Positions 7,358 to 17,450 of a DNA stretch of 17,628 nucleotides are shown here, piece after piece. The number at the start of each line of letters is the position of its first letter. Positions within the stretch are counted from its first letter, which is position 1. The DNA comes from Phycisphaeraceae bacterium (GTDB lineage: Bacteria > Planctomycetota > Phycisphaerae > Phycisphaerales > Phycisphaeraceae). The stretch spans positions 1 through 17,628 of the forward strand of contig JAJDCV010000073.1 in assembly GCA_029260675.1 (NCBI GenBank), read 5' to 3'. Both the position numbers and the translations under genes were made by a program. Under the pieces are notes generated by a model. That model was not told the origin of the DNA, made no database searches, and worked only from the letters and a program-made list of their open reading frames with translations.

Positions 7358-7600
7358 ATGAACGCGACGGAATCCAACCTGCTTGTCCAGGCAGACCACA
7401 TGAGTGAGTCTATGCTGGTCGGCCTTGCGGACTGGGAACTGGCGTACCTGCGTGCGGCGATGCTGCACCAGGTCGAGGAAACGCTAAACGAATCTATGGA
7501 TGGTATCCGCGACACGCCTAACGACTGTGAGCGTGCGTGGGATCAACACCGCATGCGCAAGCAGATACCAACCCAACCCAAACCGGAGATCTCCCGGTGA
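7358..7600 (+). CDS. Small protein, 80 aa, unknown function, coupled to the TPR/FHA gene
   Basis: The ATG at 7358 follows TTAGGAG by 8 bases; the frame is open from 7319 but without support. The protein is soluble and acidic in its middle (L-A-D-W-E-L-A-Y-L-R-A-A-M-L-H-Q-V-E-E-T-L), with predicted helices over about residues 18-50, then a short charged part and a Pro/Gln/Lys tail. No family is recognised. Its stop overlaps the next start as GTGA (7597-7600), the classical arrangement for translational coupling, so the two proteins are probably made in related amounts and may act together. The good SD and the overlap make it a real gene despite its size; it could be an adaptor subunit for the FHA protein or the kinase, which is inference only. 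Confidence 0.74.
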   Translation: MNATESNLLVQADHMSESMLVGLADWELAYLRAAMLHQVEETLNESMDGIRDTPNDCERAWDQHRMRKQIPTQPKPEISR

Positions 7601-9195
7601 CATTCCTGCGAGTCAAACAGGCGCAGGTCGCGTTGGCCGACGGTCGGCTCGACGAGGCACACGAGCTGCTTAGCCGTGACGATGTGCGATCACACCGTCA
7701 CGGCCAGAGCCTGGCGACGAAGCTGGTCAAGGCCTACGTCAAGCGTGGCCGGGCCCACTTCAAAGCCGGGCGTCTGCCCGAAGCGCTGTCCGACTGTGAG
7801 AAGGCCGGTACGTTAGGTGGACACCAGGCGGAGGTCTCGGAACTGCGTGGCCAGGTGGTTGAATTGATGGGTCAGAAACGCACGGAGACCCACCGCCGTG
7901 ACATGGCTTTGCAGGGTGCCAGGGAGCATGTCCGCGAGGGCTTCCTGTCCAAGGGCGTAGCGATGTTGCGCGGGGTTCACGGCGACAGTACCCGGGTCGA
8001 GCGTGCTCAACAAGAACTCGACCTGCACCGCGCCAAGGCCGACGCCGCGATCGAACGTGGCGCCGCGGCGTTGAAGCGCGAGGACTGGGCCGCTGCCGGA
8101 CATCACCTGGCGGAAGCCCGCCGACTTCGCCCTTATGACAGCAAGGTGGATGAGCTTTCCGGTCGGCTTTCGCAGCAAGCGGTCGGCAAGGCCCGCGATG
8201 CGTTGGTAAGTGGCCGAGTCGATACCGCCGAGGCGCTGCTCCGCGCGGTGGCACCGGTGGCGGGTGACGACCTGGCGGTGCGTGAGATGCGTGAGGCGGT
8301 CGGGCAGGTTGCACAAGCTTCCGAGGCCTTACATCGGGGCGATGCACGGTCGGCCGGGCGGGCTCTGCGTCGGGTCAAGGTGCTGCTTCCCCGTGCCGGG
8401 TGGATCGATCAAGCGATCAAGTTGACGGATCAGATTATTTCGAGCCGAGATGAGCTCGAATCGGGGCCGCTTGGACTTATCTCGGACGGGTACGCGTCCC
8501 AAGCCCAGGCCACACCGGCCGGTCGTCCACACACCCCGTTCGATGCGCGGGCGACCACCCCGATCGCATATCATCTTGGGGTGAATGAGTCACCGCGCGG
8601 GAGCCATGACGTGTTGCCGAAACAGTTTTTAATCCAGGTTGATGGCGCGGGCTCGGCGTTGGCGACGTGCAACGCCGTGGTCACGATCGGCCCGGTCAGC
8701 TCGCCGGACCGCCCGGACGTCGGCCTGATCGCCGACCCCAGCGTCCCGGCCGTGACGATCCAACGGGCACAGGACGATTATTTCCTGCGCAGCCCGCAAC
8801 AGGTGAAGGTCAACGGCAAGCCGACAAATGACCGTTTGCTTAGTGATGGTGACAAGATCGAGCTGTCCCCGCGGTGCCGGTTCCGTTTCCGTCTGCCCCA
8901 CGCGGCGAGCACGACGGCGGTGATCGAACTGACAGGTGCCCGGCTGGTCCGTGCCGACGTCAAGCGGGTGGTCCTGCTGGACCGCCAACTCGTCGTGGGA
9001 GCGGGTCCGGCCTGTCACCTGCGTGCCGATTCCGCGGAGGAGCCTATCATTCTGAATCTGCGTGACGGCCGGCTGATCTGCCAGTCGCCGCAAGCGGTGA
9101 AGGTGGGGGCCGGCGCGTACGACCCACAGGTCGGACTGCCGATGGATACGACCGTGAATGTGGGCCCGGTATCACTTCGAGTTATGGAGGCCTGA
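7597..9195 (+). CDS. TPR-repeat protein with two C-terminal FHA-like domains, 532 aa
   Basis: TPR repeats are protein-binding helical hairpins, and FHA domains usually bind phosphothreonine peptides made by Ser/Thr kinases. Residues 1-300 show about five TPR-like helix pairs, for example A-L-A-D-G-R-L-D-E-A, H-F-K-A-G-R-L-P-E-A-L and A-L-V-S-G-R-V-D-T-A. A linker of about 45 residues follows. The region 345-440 is FHA-like (V-V-T-I-G-P, V-K-V-N-G-K-P and L-L-S-D-G-D-K-I-E-L), and 448-532 looks like a second, more degenerate copy (L-V-V-G-A-G-P). The usual phosphothreonine-contacting Arg after Gly and the Ser-Arg-x-His turn are missing in the first copy. The start is GTG 7597, overlapping the upstream stop, with GGAG 8-9 bases before; longer starts in the frame have no SD. 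No signal peptide: cytoplasmic. It lies 52 bases before the kinase and is its likely partner. Confidence 0.84.
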   Translation: MTFLRVKQAQVALADGRLDEAHELLSRDDVRSHRHGQSLATKLVKAYVKRGRAHFKAGRLPEALSDCEKAGTLGGHQAEVSELRGQVVELMGQKRTETHRRDMALQGAREHVREGFLSKGVAMLRGVHGDSTRVERAQQELDLHRAKADAAIERGAAALKREDWAAAGHHLAEARRLRPYDSKVDELSGRLSQQAVGKARDALVSGRVDTAEALLRAVAPVAGDDLAVREMREAVGQVAQASEALHRGDARSAGRALRRVKVLLPRAGWIDQAIKLTDQIISSRDELESGPLGLISDGYASQAQATPAGRPHTPFDARATTPIAYHLGVNESPRGSHDVLPKQFLIQVDGAGSALATCNAVVTIGPVSSPDRPDVGLIADPSVPAVTIQRAQDDYFLRSPQQVKVNGKPTNDRLLSDGDKIELSPRCRFRFRLPHAASTTAVIELTGARLVRADVKRVVLLDRQLVVGAGPACHLRADSAEEPIILNLRDGRLICQSPQAVKVGAGAYDPQVGLPMDTTVNVGPVSLRVMEA

Positions 9196-9247
9196 CGGTT
9201 CGTAGACGGCCGAGGCAAGGCCGGTGTGATGCCGGCGGGATAAGACG

Positions 9248-11896
<2,649 letters not shown>

Positions 11897-11899
11897 GTG

Positions 11900-13321
11900 A
11901 TGGCAACTCACGCCAGCATATTCGGTTTATTGGTTCTCCTGGCTCTTGGCATCGGTGGGTTCATCTTTGTCGCGATGTTGGTCTTTCTCGTCACCAGATC
12001 GCGAGGAAAGAGCCGCGCCTTCGGCGGGGTGATTGCCGCGGGCATCGCGATGGTCGTGGCATTGGTGGCGATCTCGGTTGTGACCTTGTTCCTGGCAGTG
12101 CGGAAACCAGTCATGACCCGAACCACGACGGACTCTACCCATACAACACTTACCACGGGACAGACCCATGTGGAGTTTGGCAACGATAGCAGCCGCATCG
12201 AAGCCATCGAGTTGATCCCTACCCCCGCTGAATCAGAGGGATCGGTCCCTCTCCCGACCCCCGGCATCGCCGTCGCCGGTAATCCCTGGTCCACCGCGGT
12301 CGAGGAGTTTCAGGACTTTGAGGCGGACGTCTATCCCTCGCTCGAGTCGGCTGCCGAGGCGCTGGGCCGGCGTGTCGGCAAGCGGTTGATGGAGATATCC
12401 GATACTCCGGATAGTGAACCACAGCCCATCTATGTCTGGCGCGAAAGTTTTGATGGCGTTGTCTACAGCCATACTGTTACCGACCGAGATATGATCATCT
12501 CGCGTAAGGTACTCGACGCTGCCGCTTCCGGTATCCGGCAAAAGCTCGAGAATCCGGTGTACGTATCGGTGGAAAAAGCCCCGTCTGGTAATCGGTCGGA
12601 CTACGCGATGGTGAACGTGGTCTTCCAGGAAGTTAATTTCGATAACCACAACCGATGGGGACAACATGCGGAGACGAAGACCGGTGGGTTGGCGCTGCGG
12701 GTTGAGGTTTCCGGAAAGCCTTTCTCGGTGTCCACGCGTTTCGCTGACACACCCTGGGTCGAAGATCGCAGCGCCTTCGCCGAAAACTTCGATAACGGTG
12801 ACTGGTTGGTCGCCTACTCCCACGGCGACCACACCACCAACGAAGAAGCCCGGCAGGATGCACTCGTCGCCGCCACCGAATCGCTGCTTCCATTGGCCAA
12901 AGCCAGGATCAACCTGCTGTCCGCTTCGGATCAGCACCACTACGAGCAGCAGATGGCCAAGAACCCCAACTGGCTCCGTGAGCGGGTTGCCGACGAACTG
13001 GTGTCAAGGAACCGCGTGTCGGATCGTTTCACTCAGAGTTTCGCTCGGCCATACGGGGCCACGATCTGGCGCGAGGCGATCCTGATCGACGCATCCCCCA
13101 AACGTGTCGAGGCGATCGCCAGTTCGCTTGTCCAGGGGATCAACTCGCGTGTTACACACGAGCGGTCAGCGTTTTTCTCATTCGTCCTGCTGGCCGGGTT
13201 GGTGTTTGGGACCTACCTGTTTCTGAATATGGCCACGAAAGGCTACTATGCTTGGTCGCTACGGTTCGCTGCGGTCGGTGGGGTCGCCGCGGCGGTGTTC
13301 CTGGTGAGGTTCCTGTTCTGA
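11900..13321 (+). CDS. Membrane protein with large extracytoplasmic domain, 473 aa, unknown function
   Basis: Two hydrophobic segments at the N-terminus (about residues 8-30 and 41-66) and two at the C-terminus (about 424-445 and 454-472) enclose a soluble region of about 355 residues. After the second segment come a Thr-rich stretch and a Pro-rich linker, then an alpha/beta region with W-S-T-A-V-E-E-F, I-R-Q-K-L-E-N-P-V-Y-V-S-V, L-R-V-E-V-S-G-K-P-F and a G-D-W-L-V-A-Y-S-H-G-D-H segment. With four spans both termini should be cytoplasmic and the middle outside. No family is recognised and there is no clear catalytic triad. ATG 11900 is chosen with AAGGAG 8 bases upstream; a GTG immediately before is out of the usual spacing. 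The SD lies within the end of the kinase gene, whose stop is 3 bases from this start, so the two are co-expressed. A role in sensing or modulating the kinase is inferred from this. Confidence 0.86.
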   Translation: MATHASIFGLLVLLALGIGGFIFVAMLVFLVTRSRGKSRAFGGVIAAGIAMVVALVAISVVTLFLAVRKPVMTRTTTDSTHTTLTTGQTHVEFGNDSSRIEAIELIPTPAESEGSVPLPTPGIAVAGNPWSTAVEEFQDFEADVYPSLESAAEALGRRVGKRLMEISDTPDSEPQPIYVWRESFDGVVYSHTVTDRDMIISRKVLDAAASGIRQKLENPVYVSVEKAPSGNRSDYAMVNVVFQEVNFDNHNRWGQHAETKTGGLALRVEVSGKPFSVSTRFADTPWVEDRSAFAENFDNGDWLVAYSHGDHTTNEEARQDALVAATESLLPLAKARINLLSASDQHHYEQQMAKNPNWLRERVADELVSRNRVSDRFTQSFARPYGATIWREAILIDASPKRVEAIASSLVQGINSRVTHERSAFFSFVLLAGLVFGTYLFLNMATKGYYAWSLRFAAVGGVAAAVFLVRFLF

Positions 13322-13408
13322 CAGGGATAAACCGATGCTGACATGAAAGCAGGATCCGGGACGAGCCGTTGCACCCGGGCCATTCAATATCTGATTGGAA
13401 AATGAATA

Positions 13409-15127
13409 GTGGCTCGAAAAGCGAACAATAGAATAGCCCGTGTATTCACTCTGCTGGTGTTCGTCATCGCGGGTATCTACGGGCTGGGTTTATTTCTCAC
13501 ATCGAGCGCCACCACAATCGGCGGTTTGGATTACCACGCGGGCCAGATCGAAGCAAACAGCAACAAGGCCGTCAGCACAGGCAGTTCAGCGTCATCCAAC
13601 ACCGTCTTTACGGCACGCCGGATCGCGGTCCTGCTGGGGGATGACCACCCCGTGCTGAATCAGGCTTCCGCCAAACTGCGTGAAGACCTGATCGGATTGG
13701 ACTATGTCGATGAAGTTGATGTATTCCCATCCAATGAAGCCCCAGAGTTTGGTGGACGGCTCTACGACGCCTATTTGAAGCTGTCGATCGAGGTTCAAAA
13801 AGACAGCAAGCCCTTTGTAGATCGCGATTTTGTCGCCACCATACACTTCTCGGCCGGGACGTTGCCCCACAGGAGCCAATCTGGCTACGCCGATCACCTC
13901 ACCCCGCCGCAGCTACGGTATTCACTCACCGGCGAAATCGATCACACCAGCAAGAGCACGCAGATCGGCACGCCTTACAAACTGATCGCCGACAACATCG
14001 CCGAGGAGTTGTCAGGCAGTATCACGGATAATTTCGCCGAATGGGACAGCGCGTATGGCACCGACTTTGAGTGGCCTCAAGAGCTCATCGGCCAATATCC
14101 CCAAGACCTCACCATCCCCTGGCCCGACGGCGTCCAACTGGACCCGGTTGTCGATGGCTACGGCCTGATGCGGTACCGCGACGCCCTGTGGACCACCGAA
14201 ACCGATAATCCCAGGGCCATCGTGCAAGCATTCCATCAGACCTACACCGATGCCGGCTGGCGTATCGATTCCGGGGCGGTCCTCGAAGAGGATGAGCAGA
14301 CCAATCGGTATCACTTCCGGGCGTGGAACGGTTCCCCCCATGAGGTCGAAGTTTTTGAAGTCCGCGACGGCTACGGGGAGCGAAAGCACGGGGAAGTCAG
14401 CCGTGTCTGCGTGCGCTACCAGCACCGATTCGACCAATCCCAGACCCGGGAGATCATCGACAGCCTGTTGGAGAGCGACGACAATCTCGAAGCGATGGGC
14501 TGCCTGACCCGGCAGATGACATCAGATCAATCAGATCGATACTACCAGTCGTTGGTCGAAACAAAGCCGACAGAGTCTAAAACCCTAATCGACCTGGCCA
14601 GGTACAGTCACCGCAAGGAGCGGATTGAGGAGGCCCGCCGTTATCTGATGCGTGCCTACCTCAATGCGCACCGTGTCCCCGATCACACGGAGATGCGAGA
14701 CAAGATAAAGAAGGCCGCGAAGGAAATGGGGATCGAGGATATTGCCGAGTTCCCACTGACCGCCGAGTTGCTGGCCGAGTTTGGTTACCAATCCGCGCAC
14801 GAACTGGACGGCACACACATGACCGTGAGGGTGAACGAGGCGGTCTTGTTTCACTATGAGTCCGACGGCAAGCTCTATGCCGATGAATTGTGGATCTCGC
14901 CGGTGAGGGGTAGCGGGCGTTTACTCTGGTTAAATCATTACAGCCGCAGCAGCGGTGGGCCAACCAACTGGGGCGGTGGCGGGGACGGGGAGAGACAGAT
15001 GGACGGCCGCTTGATAGTCTCCAGGCGCTACGACAGCGACCGGGGGGCGTTTTCAATCCACTGGCGGCAGCGAGAAGATGACGAAGCGCTGTTTGACGTG
15101 GAAGTTGTCGCCGAGCCAAATCCCTAG
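13409..15127 (+). CDS. Secreted or N-anchored protein, 572 aa, unknown function
   Basis: Residues 1-10 are basic and 11-29 hydrophobic, giving a signal anchor or signal peptide; no other membrane segment follows, so most of the protein should be outside the cytoplasm. The first third is beta/alpha mixed (R-R-I-A-V-L-L-G-D-D-H-P-V-L, A-S-A-K-L-R-E-D-L, then Y-L-K-L-S-I-E-V). The middle is rich in Trp and Tyr (W-P-Q-E-L, I-P-W-P-D-G-V). Residues near 390-430 look helical and TPR-like (T-L-I-D-L-A-R-Y, R-I-E-E-A-R-R-Y-L-M-R-A-Y). The last 80 residues are beta-rich with a Gly-rich loop (P-T-N-W-G-G-G-G). The start is GTG 13409 with a weak TGGAAAA upstream; a nearby ATG is out of frame. No family is recognised. 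Position between a membrane protein and a sigma factor suggests an envelope component of the same pathway. Confidence 0.84.
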   Translation: MARKANNRIARVFTLLVFVIAGIYGLGLFLTSSATTIGGLDYHAGQIEANSNKAVSTGSSASSNTVFTARRIAVLLGDDHPVLNQASAKLREDLIGLDYVDEVDVFPSNEAPEFGGRLYDAYLKLSIEVQKDSKPFVDRDFVATIHFSAGTLPHRSQSGYADHLTPPQLRYSLTGEIDHTSKSTQIGTPYKLIADNIAEELSGSITDNFAEWDSAYGTDFEWPQELIGQYPQDLTIPWPDGVQLDPVVDGYGLMRYRDALWTTETDNPRAIVQAFHQTYTDAGWRIDSGAVLEEDEQTNRYHFRAWNGSPHEVEVFEVRDGYGERKHGEVSRVCVRYQHRFDQSQTREIIDSLLESDDNLEAMGCLTRQMTSDQSDRYYQSLVETKPTESKTLIDLARYSHRKERIEEARRYLMRAYLNAHRVPDHTEMRDKIKKAAKEMGIEDIAEFPLTAELLAEFGYQSAHELDGTHMTVRVNEAVLFHYESDGKLYADELWISPVRGSGRLLWLNHYSRSSGGPTNWGGGGDGERQMDGRLIVSRRYDSDRGAFSIHWRQREDDEALFDVEVVAEPNP

Positions 15128-15140
15128 GCCGTTAAGCCGG

Positions 15141-15146
15141 TATAAT
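15141..15146 (+). promoter_or_regulatory. Candidate -10 element before the sigma factor gene
   Basis: A perfect TATAAT sits 70 bases before the sigma factor start, in a short gap after the previous stop. I find no convincing -35 hexamer at 16-18 bases, so either an activator is needed or this is chance. If real, the sigma factor could be made separately from the upstream genes. Two near repeats, TTGGGCTAG (15180-15188) and TTGGCTAG (15196-15203), lie in what would be the leader. Confidence 0.35.
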
Positions 15147-15215
15147 CAGGTTCAGCGACAGTAATCGGCCCTTTTCGTCTTGGGCTAGAAACCGATTGGC
15201 TAGTGTGGGCCGGCA

Positions 15216-16127
15216 ATGAACAAACTCTCCGAGGCCGAACGTTACCTGCTGGACGCGGTCCGCCGTGGTGATGAGCAGGGTTGGCCGCAACTGGTGGAAC
15301 GCTACCAGGGGCGGTTGCTGGCGTTTGCGCGTAGCCGGGTGCGTAACGCCAGCGACGCCGAGGACCTGGTTCAGGAGGCGTTCATCGGGCTGCTGCGCGG
15401 GCTCGAACGGTTCCGTGGCGACTCCAGCCTGGAGACCTACCTGTTCTCGATCCTGCGTCGGCGGATCATCGACTCGCACCGCGGTAGAGCCAGGAGCGTC
15501 TGCCTGCTGCGCGACACGTTGCGTACAAGTGATGACGACAGCGACACCGGCCCCGAGGCCCGGCTACCCGCGTCCGATCCCACGGCGAGCACCTACGCCC
15601 GCCGGGAAGAAACCCGCGGGGAGATGCACGGCGCTTTGGCGGGAGCGATTGGGGGATTGGTGCAGGGTTACAAGGAAACGCTGAACTTCCGTGATCTGCA
15701 GATCATCGAGTTGCTGTTTTACGCACAACTTAAGAACGCCGAGGTCGGCCAGGCGGTCGGCGCGGATCCCGGCCACGTCGCCACCATCAAGCACCGCAGC
15801 CTCGCACGCATCCGCAAGCACCTGATGGATCAACAGGAAGGCTCATCGTCTGGCACCGATCAGCCAGACATCCCCGACGCCCTGTTGACCGAGGTCTGGG
15901 AAGACCACCGCCCTAGCTGCCCCAAACGCAGCACCATCGGCGGATACCACCTGGGCACGCTGGATGCCGCCTGGCAGGATTATACCGACTTCCACCTGAA
16001 CACCCTGGGCTGCCGATTCTGCATGGCGAACCTCGACGACCTGAAGCAGAGCGAAGACCGTGCCGACCTGGACCGTTTGCGCCAACGGGTTTTGCAGTCG
16101 ACCGTGGGGTTTCTCAAGAAGCACTGA
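15216..16127 (+). CDS. ECF-type sigma70-family sigma factor with Cys/His C-terminal extension, 303 aa
   Basis: Sigma factors of this type direct RNA polymerase to a set of promoters, usually in response to an envelope signal. Residues 13-92 are region 2: A-E-D-L-V-Q-E-A-F-I-G-L near the -10 binding helix and S-S-L-E-T-Y-L-F-S-I-L-R-R-R-I-I-D. A variable linker of about 60 residues follows. Region 4 is at about 158-208, with a diverged helix-turn-helix (L-K-N-A-E-V-G-Q-A-V-G-A-D-P-G-H-V-A-T-I-K-H). The last 95 residues are an extension holding C235 (S-C-P-K-R-S-T-I-G) and H260-x5-C266-x2-C269, which resembles a zinc-binding anti-sigma-type module fused in cis. I recall the C-P-K-R and G-C-R-F-C segments from other planctomycete sigma factors. 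The start ATG has no strong SD. No separate anti-sigma gene is adjacent, so control may come from the extension or from the upstream kinase. Confidence 0.9.
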   Translation: MNKLSEAERYLLDAVRRGDEQGWPQLVERYQGRLLAFARSRVRNASDAEDLVQEAFIGLLRGLERFRGDSSLETYLFSILRRRIIDSHRGRARSVCLLRDTLRTSDDDSDTGPEARLPASDPTASTYARREETRGEMHGALAGAIGGLVQGYKETLNFRDLQIIELLFYAQLKNAEVGQAVGADPGHVATIKHRSLARIRKHLMDQQEGSSSGTDQPDIPDALLTEVWEDHRPSCPKRSTIGGYHLGTLDAAWQDYTDFHLNTLGCRFCMANLDDLKQSEDRADLDRLRQRVLQSTVGFLKKH

Positions 16128-16154
16128 GTCAGCCCTGTGGATTTCATGACCGTG

Positions 16155-16176
16155 CCACACTTCTGTGGATTTTTTT
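16155..16176 (+). terminator. Short intrinsic terminator after the sigma factor gene
   Basis: CCACA-CTTC-TGTGG (16155-16168) forms a 5-bp stem with a 4-base loop, followed by ATTTTTTT (16169-16176). It starts 28 bases after the sigma factor stop. The stem is short but the T-run is the clearest on the plus strand of the window. Its second arm overlaps the would-be -35 element of the slyX promoter. It separates the signalling locus from slyX. Confidence 0.5.
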
Positions 16177-16191
16177 ACCGGCCGGTACAAT
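16163..16191 (+). promoter_or_regulatory. slyX promoter placed for a leaderless transcript
   Basis: TACAAT (16186-16191) is a good -10 hexamer; with standard spacing +1 falls on the A of the ATG at 16198. The -35 position (16163-16168, CTGTGG) matches poorly. The spacer contains the perfect 10-base palindrome ACCGGCCGGT (16177-16186), which could be a regulator site. No SD precedes the slyX start, in agreement with a leaderless message. Confidence 0.48.
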
Positions 16192-16197
16192 GTCTGC

Positions 16198-16404
16198 ATG
16201 AGTGAACGCCTGACCAACGTCGAAGAAAAAATAGCCTACCTTGAGAAGTTCGTTGCGGACCTTGATGGTGTGGTGCGCGAGTTGCACGACAGCTTGGATG
16301 CGGTCCGCCTTGAGATGGGTCAGTTGCAGTCTCGGATCGAGCAATCGGCGCAGACGGATGGTGAAGCCGACGATCTGGAATCGCAGCGGCCGCCGCACTA
16401 TTAA
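16198..16404 (+). CDS. slyX: SlyX family protein, 68 aa
   Basis: SlyX proteins are short cytoplasmic coiled-coil proteins found in many bacteria; their function is not established. This one starts M-S-E-R-L-T-N-V-E-E-K-I-A-Y-L-E and continues as an almost uninterrupted heptad helix (L-E-K-F-V-A-D-L, V-V-R-E-L-H-D-S-L, L-Q-S-R-I-E), ending in the typical P-P-H-Y. Length agrees with the family (about 70 aa). The ATG at 16198 is chosen because the family begins there; the open frame from 16165 crosses a terminator T-run and a promoter. It has its own promoter-like TACAAT directly upstream. The following lipid kinase gene starts 65 bases later and may be co-transcribed, without a known functional link. 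Confidence 0.92.
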   Translation: MSERLTNVEEKIAYLEKFVADLDGVVRELHDSLDAVRLEMGQLQSRIEQSAQTDGEADDLESQRPPHY

Positions 16405-16469
16405 GCCAAGGCGGGTAGATCCATACCTCGGGGCTTCGGTGCTCTACGGTGAATCTGCCGGAAAGGAAC

Positions 16470-17450
16470 ATGGCTAAGAGCGAATCCAATGCGGCGCGTG
16501 GCGTATTGATCTGCGCAAACCCGTTCAGCGGGTCGGGACCGAACCGCCGGTACGTCGACGAGTTGGTGGAGGCGCTATCCGCGAAAGGACTTGAGCCCAG
16601 GGTGGTGTGGGACATCGAGGAACGCCTGGCAGCACTAGTGGACCCGACGTTTCGTAGCGTATGCCGATGCGTGGTAGTGGCGGGGGGGGACGGTTCGATC
16701 GGGGCGGTGGTCAACGAGTTGGATCGGGCGGGTGTGCTTGCGACGGGCGACGATCAACCCGGCGTAGCGCTGGCGACGCTACCGATGGGGAATGAAAATT
16801 TGTTCGCCAGGCACTTCGGATTTACACGCGAGCCCACAGCCCTGGCGGAAGCAATCGAGCTTGGCCGGACACGACGGGTGGATCTGGGCAGGGTGACGGG
16901 CAGTGAATCGGAGTCGGCCGGTCGGTTATTTACCTTGATGGCCGGGGTCGGCTTTGACGCCGAGGTGGTCCACCGTATGGATCGATGGCGGACGACTCGG
17001 GGGAGCCGGGGGAGCAGCGGGGGGCTTAGACGTGTAAGGCGTCTTAGTTACCTGCCGCGTGTCGTGTCATCTTCCCTGGGGTATGACTACCCAAGGTTGA
17101 CCGTGGCGGTGGATGGCCGGGAACTCAGCGGTACGCATCTGTTTGTTTTCAACCTGCCTCCCTACGGCGGTGGGCTTCACATCGCACCGCCGGGCTGCCG
17201 GGGTGACGACGGGTTGCTGGACTGGGTGTTGTTGGATCGTCCGGGGCTTGGACCGCTGCTTGCTTACGGCTTGTCTGTCATGCGTGGTAGACACCTTGAT
17301 CGGCGGGATGTGACGCACGGCCAGGCGTCGACGCTGTCGGTCCGTTGCGGGTCTCACGCCCCGATTCAGGTGGATGGCGACCCGGCTGGCGATACTCCAA
17401 CCGTCTTTCAAGTGGATGGCCGGGCCCGGCTCGAATTGTTAATAACTTGA
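16470..17450 (+). CDS. Diacylglycerol kinase-family lipid kinase, 326 aa
   Basis: This family (DagK/YegS/sphingosine kinase-like) phosphorylates a lipid alcohol such as diacylglycerol using ATP at the cytoplasmic face of the membrane. Motifs with the ATG at 16470: A16-N-P-F-S-G-S-G, the nucleotide-binding G72-G73-D74-G75 in V-V-V-A-G-G-D-G-S, L-P-M-G-N-E-N-L-F-A-R (normally P-x-G-T-x-N-D-x-A-R), G-V-G-F-D-A-E-V-V, and the C-terminal D-D-G-L-L-D-W-V and Q-V-D-G-D-P near the end. The two-domain layout and length are normal. AAAGGA precedes ATG 16470 at a short distance, and a GTG at 16449 in the same frame (333 aa) has no SD, so the start is uncertain by 7 residues. The real lipid substrate is not determined; with plsY at the other end of the window it fits phospholipid turnover only in a general way. 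Confidence 0.87.
   Translation: MAKSESNAARGVLICANPFSGSGPNRRYVDELVEALSAKGLEPRVVWDIEERLAALVDPTFRSVCRCVVVAGGDGSIGAVVNELDRAGVLATGDDQPGVALATLPMGNENLFARHFGFTREPTALAEAIELGRTRRVDLGRVTGSESESAGRLFTLMAGVGFDAEVVHRMDRWRTTRGSRGSSGGLRRVRRLSYLPRVVSSSLGYDYPRLTVAVDGRELSGTHLFVFNLPPYGGGLHIAPPGCRGDDGLLDWVLLDRPGLGPLLAYGLSVMRGRHLDRRDVTHGQASTLSVRCGSHAPIQVDGDPAGDTPTVFQVDGRARLELLIT

Noticed and set aside
12233..12940. A 235-aa open frame on the minus strand
   Set aside because: It lies wholly inside the 473-aa membrane protein, which has a good SD and clear membrane segments. The antisense frame is open because of GC-rich codon structure and shows no motif.
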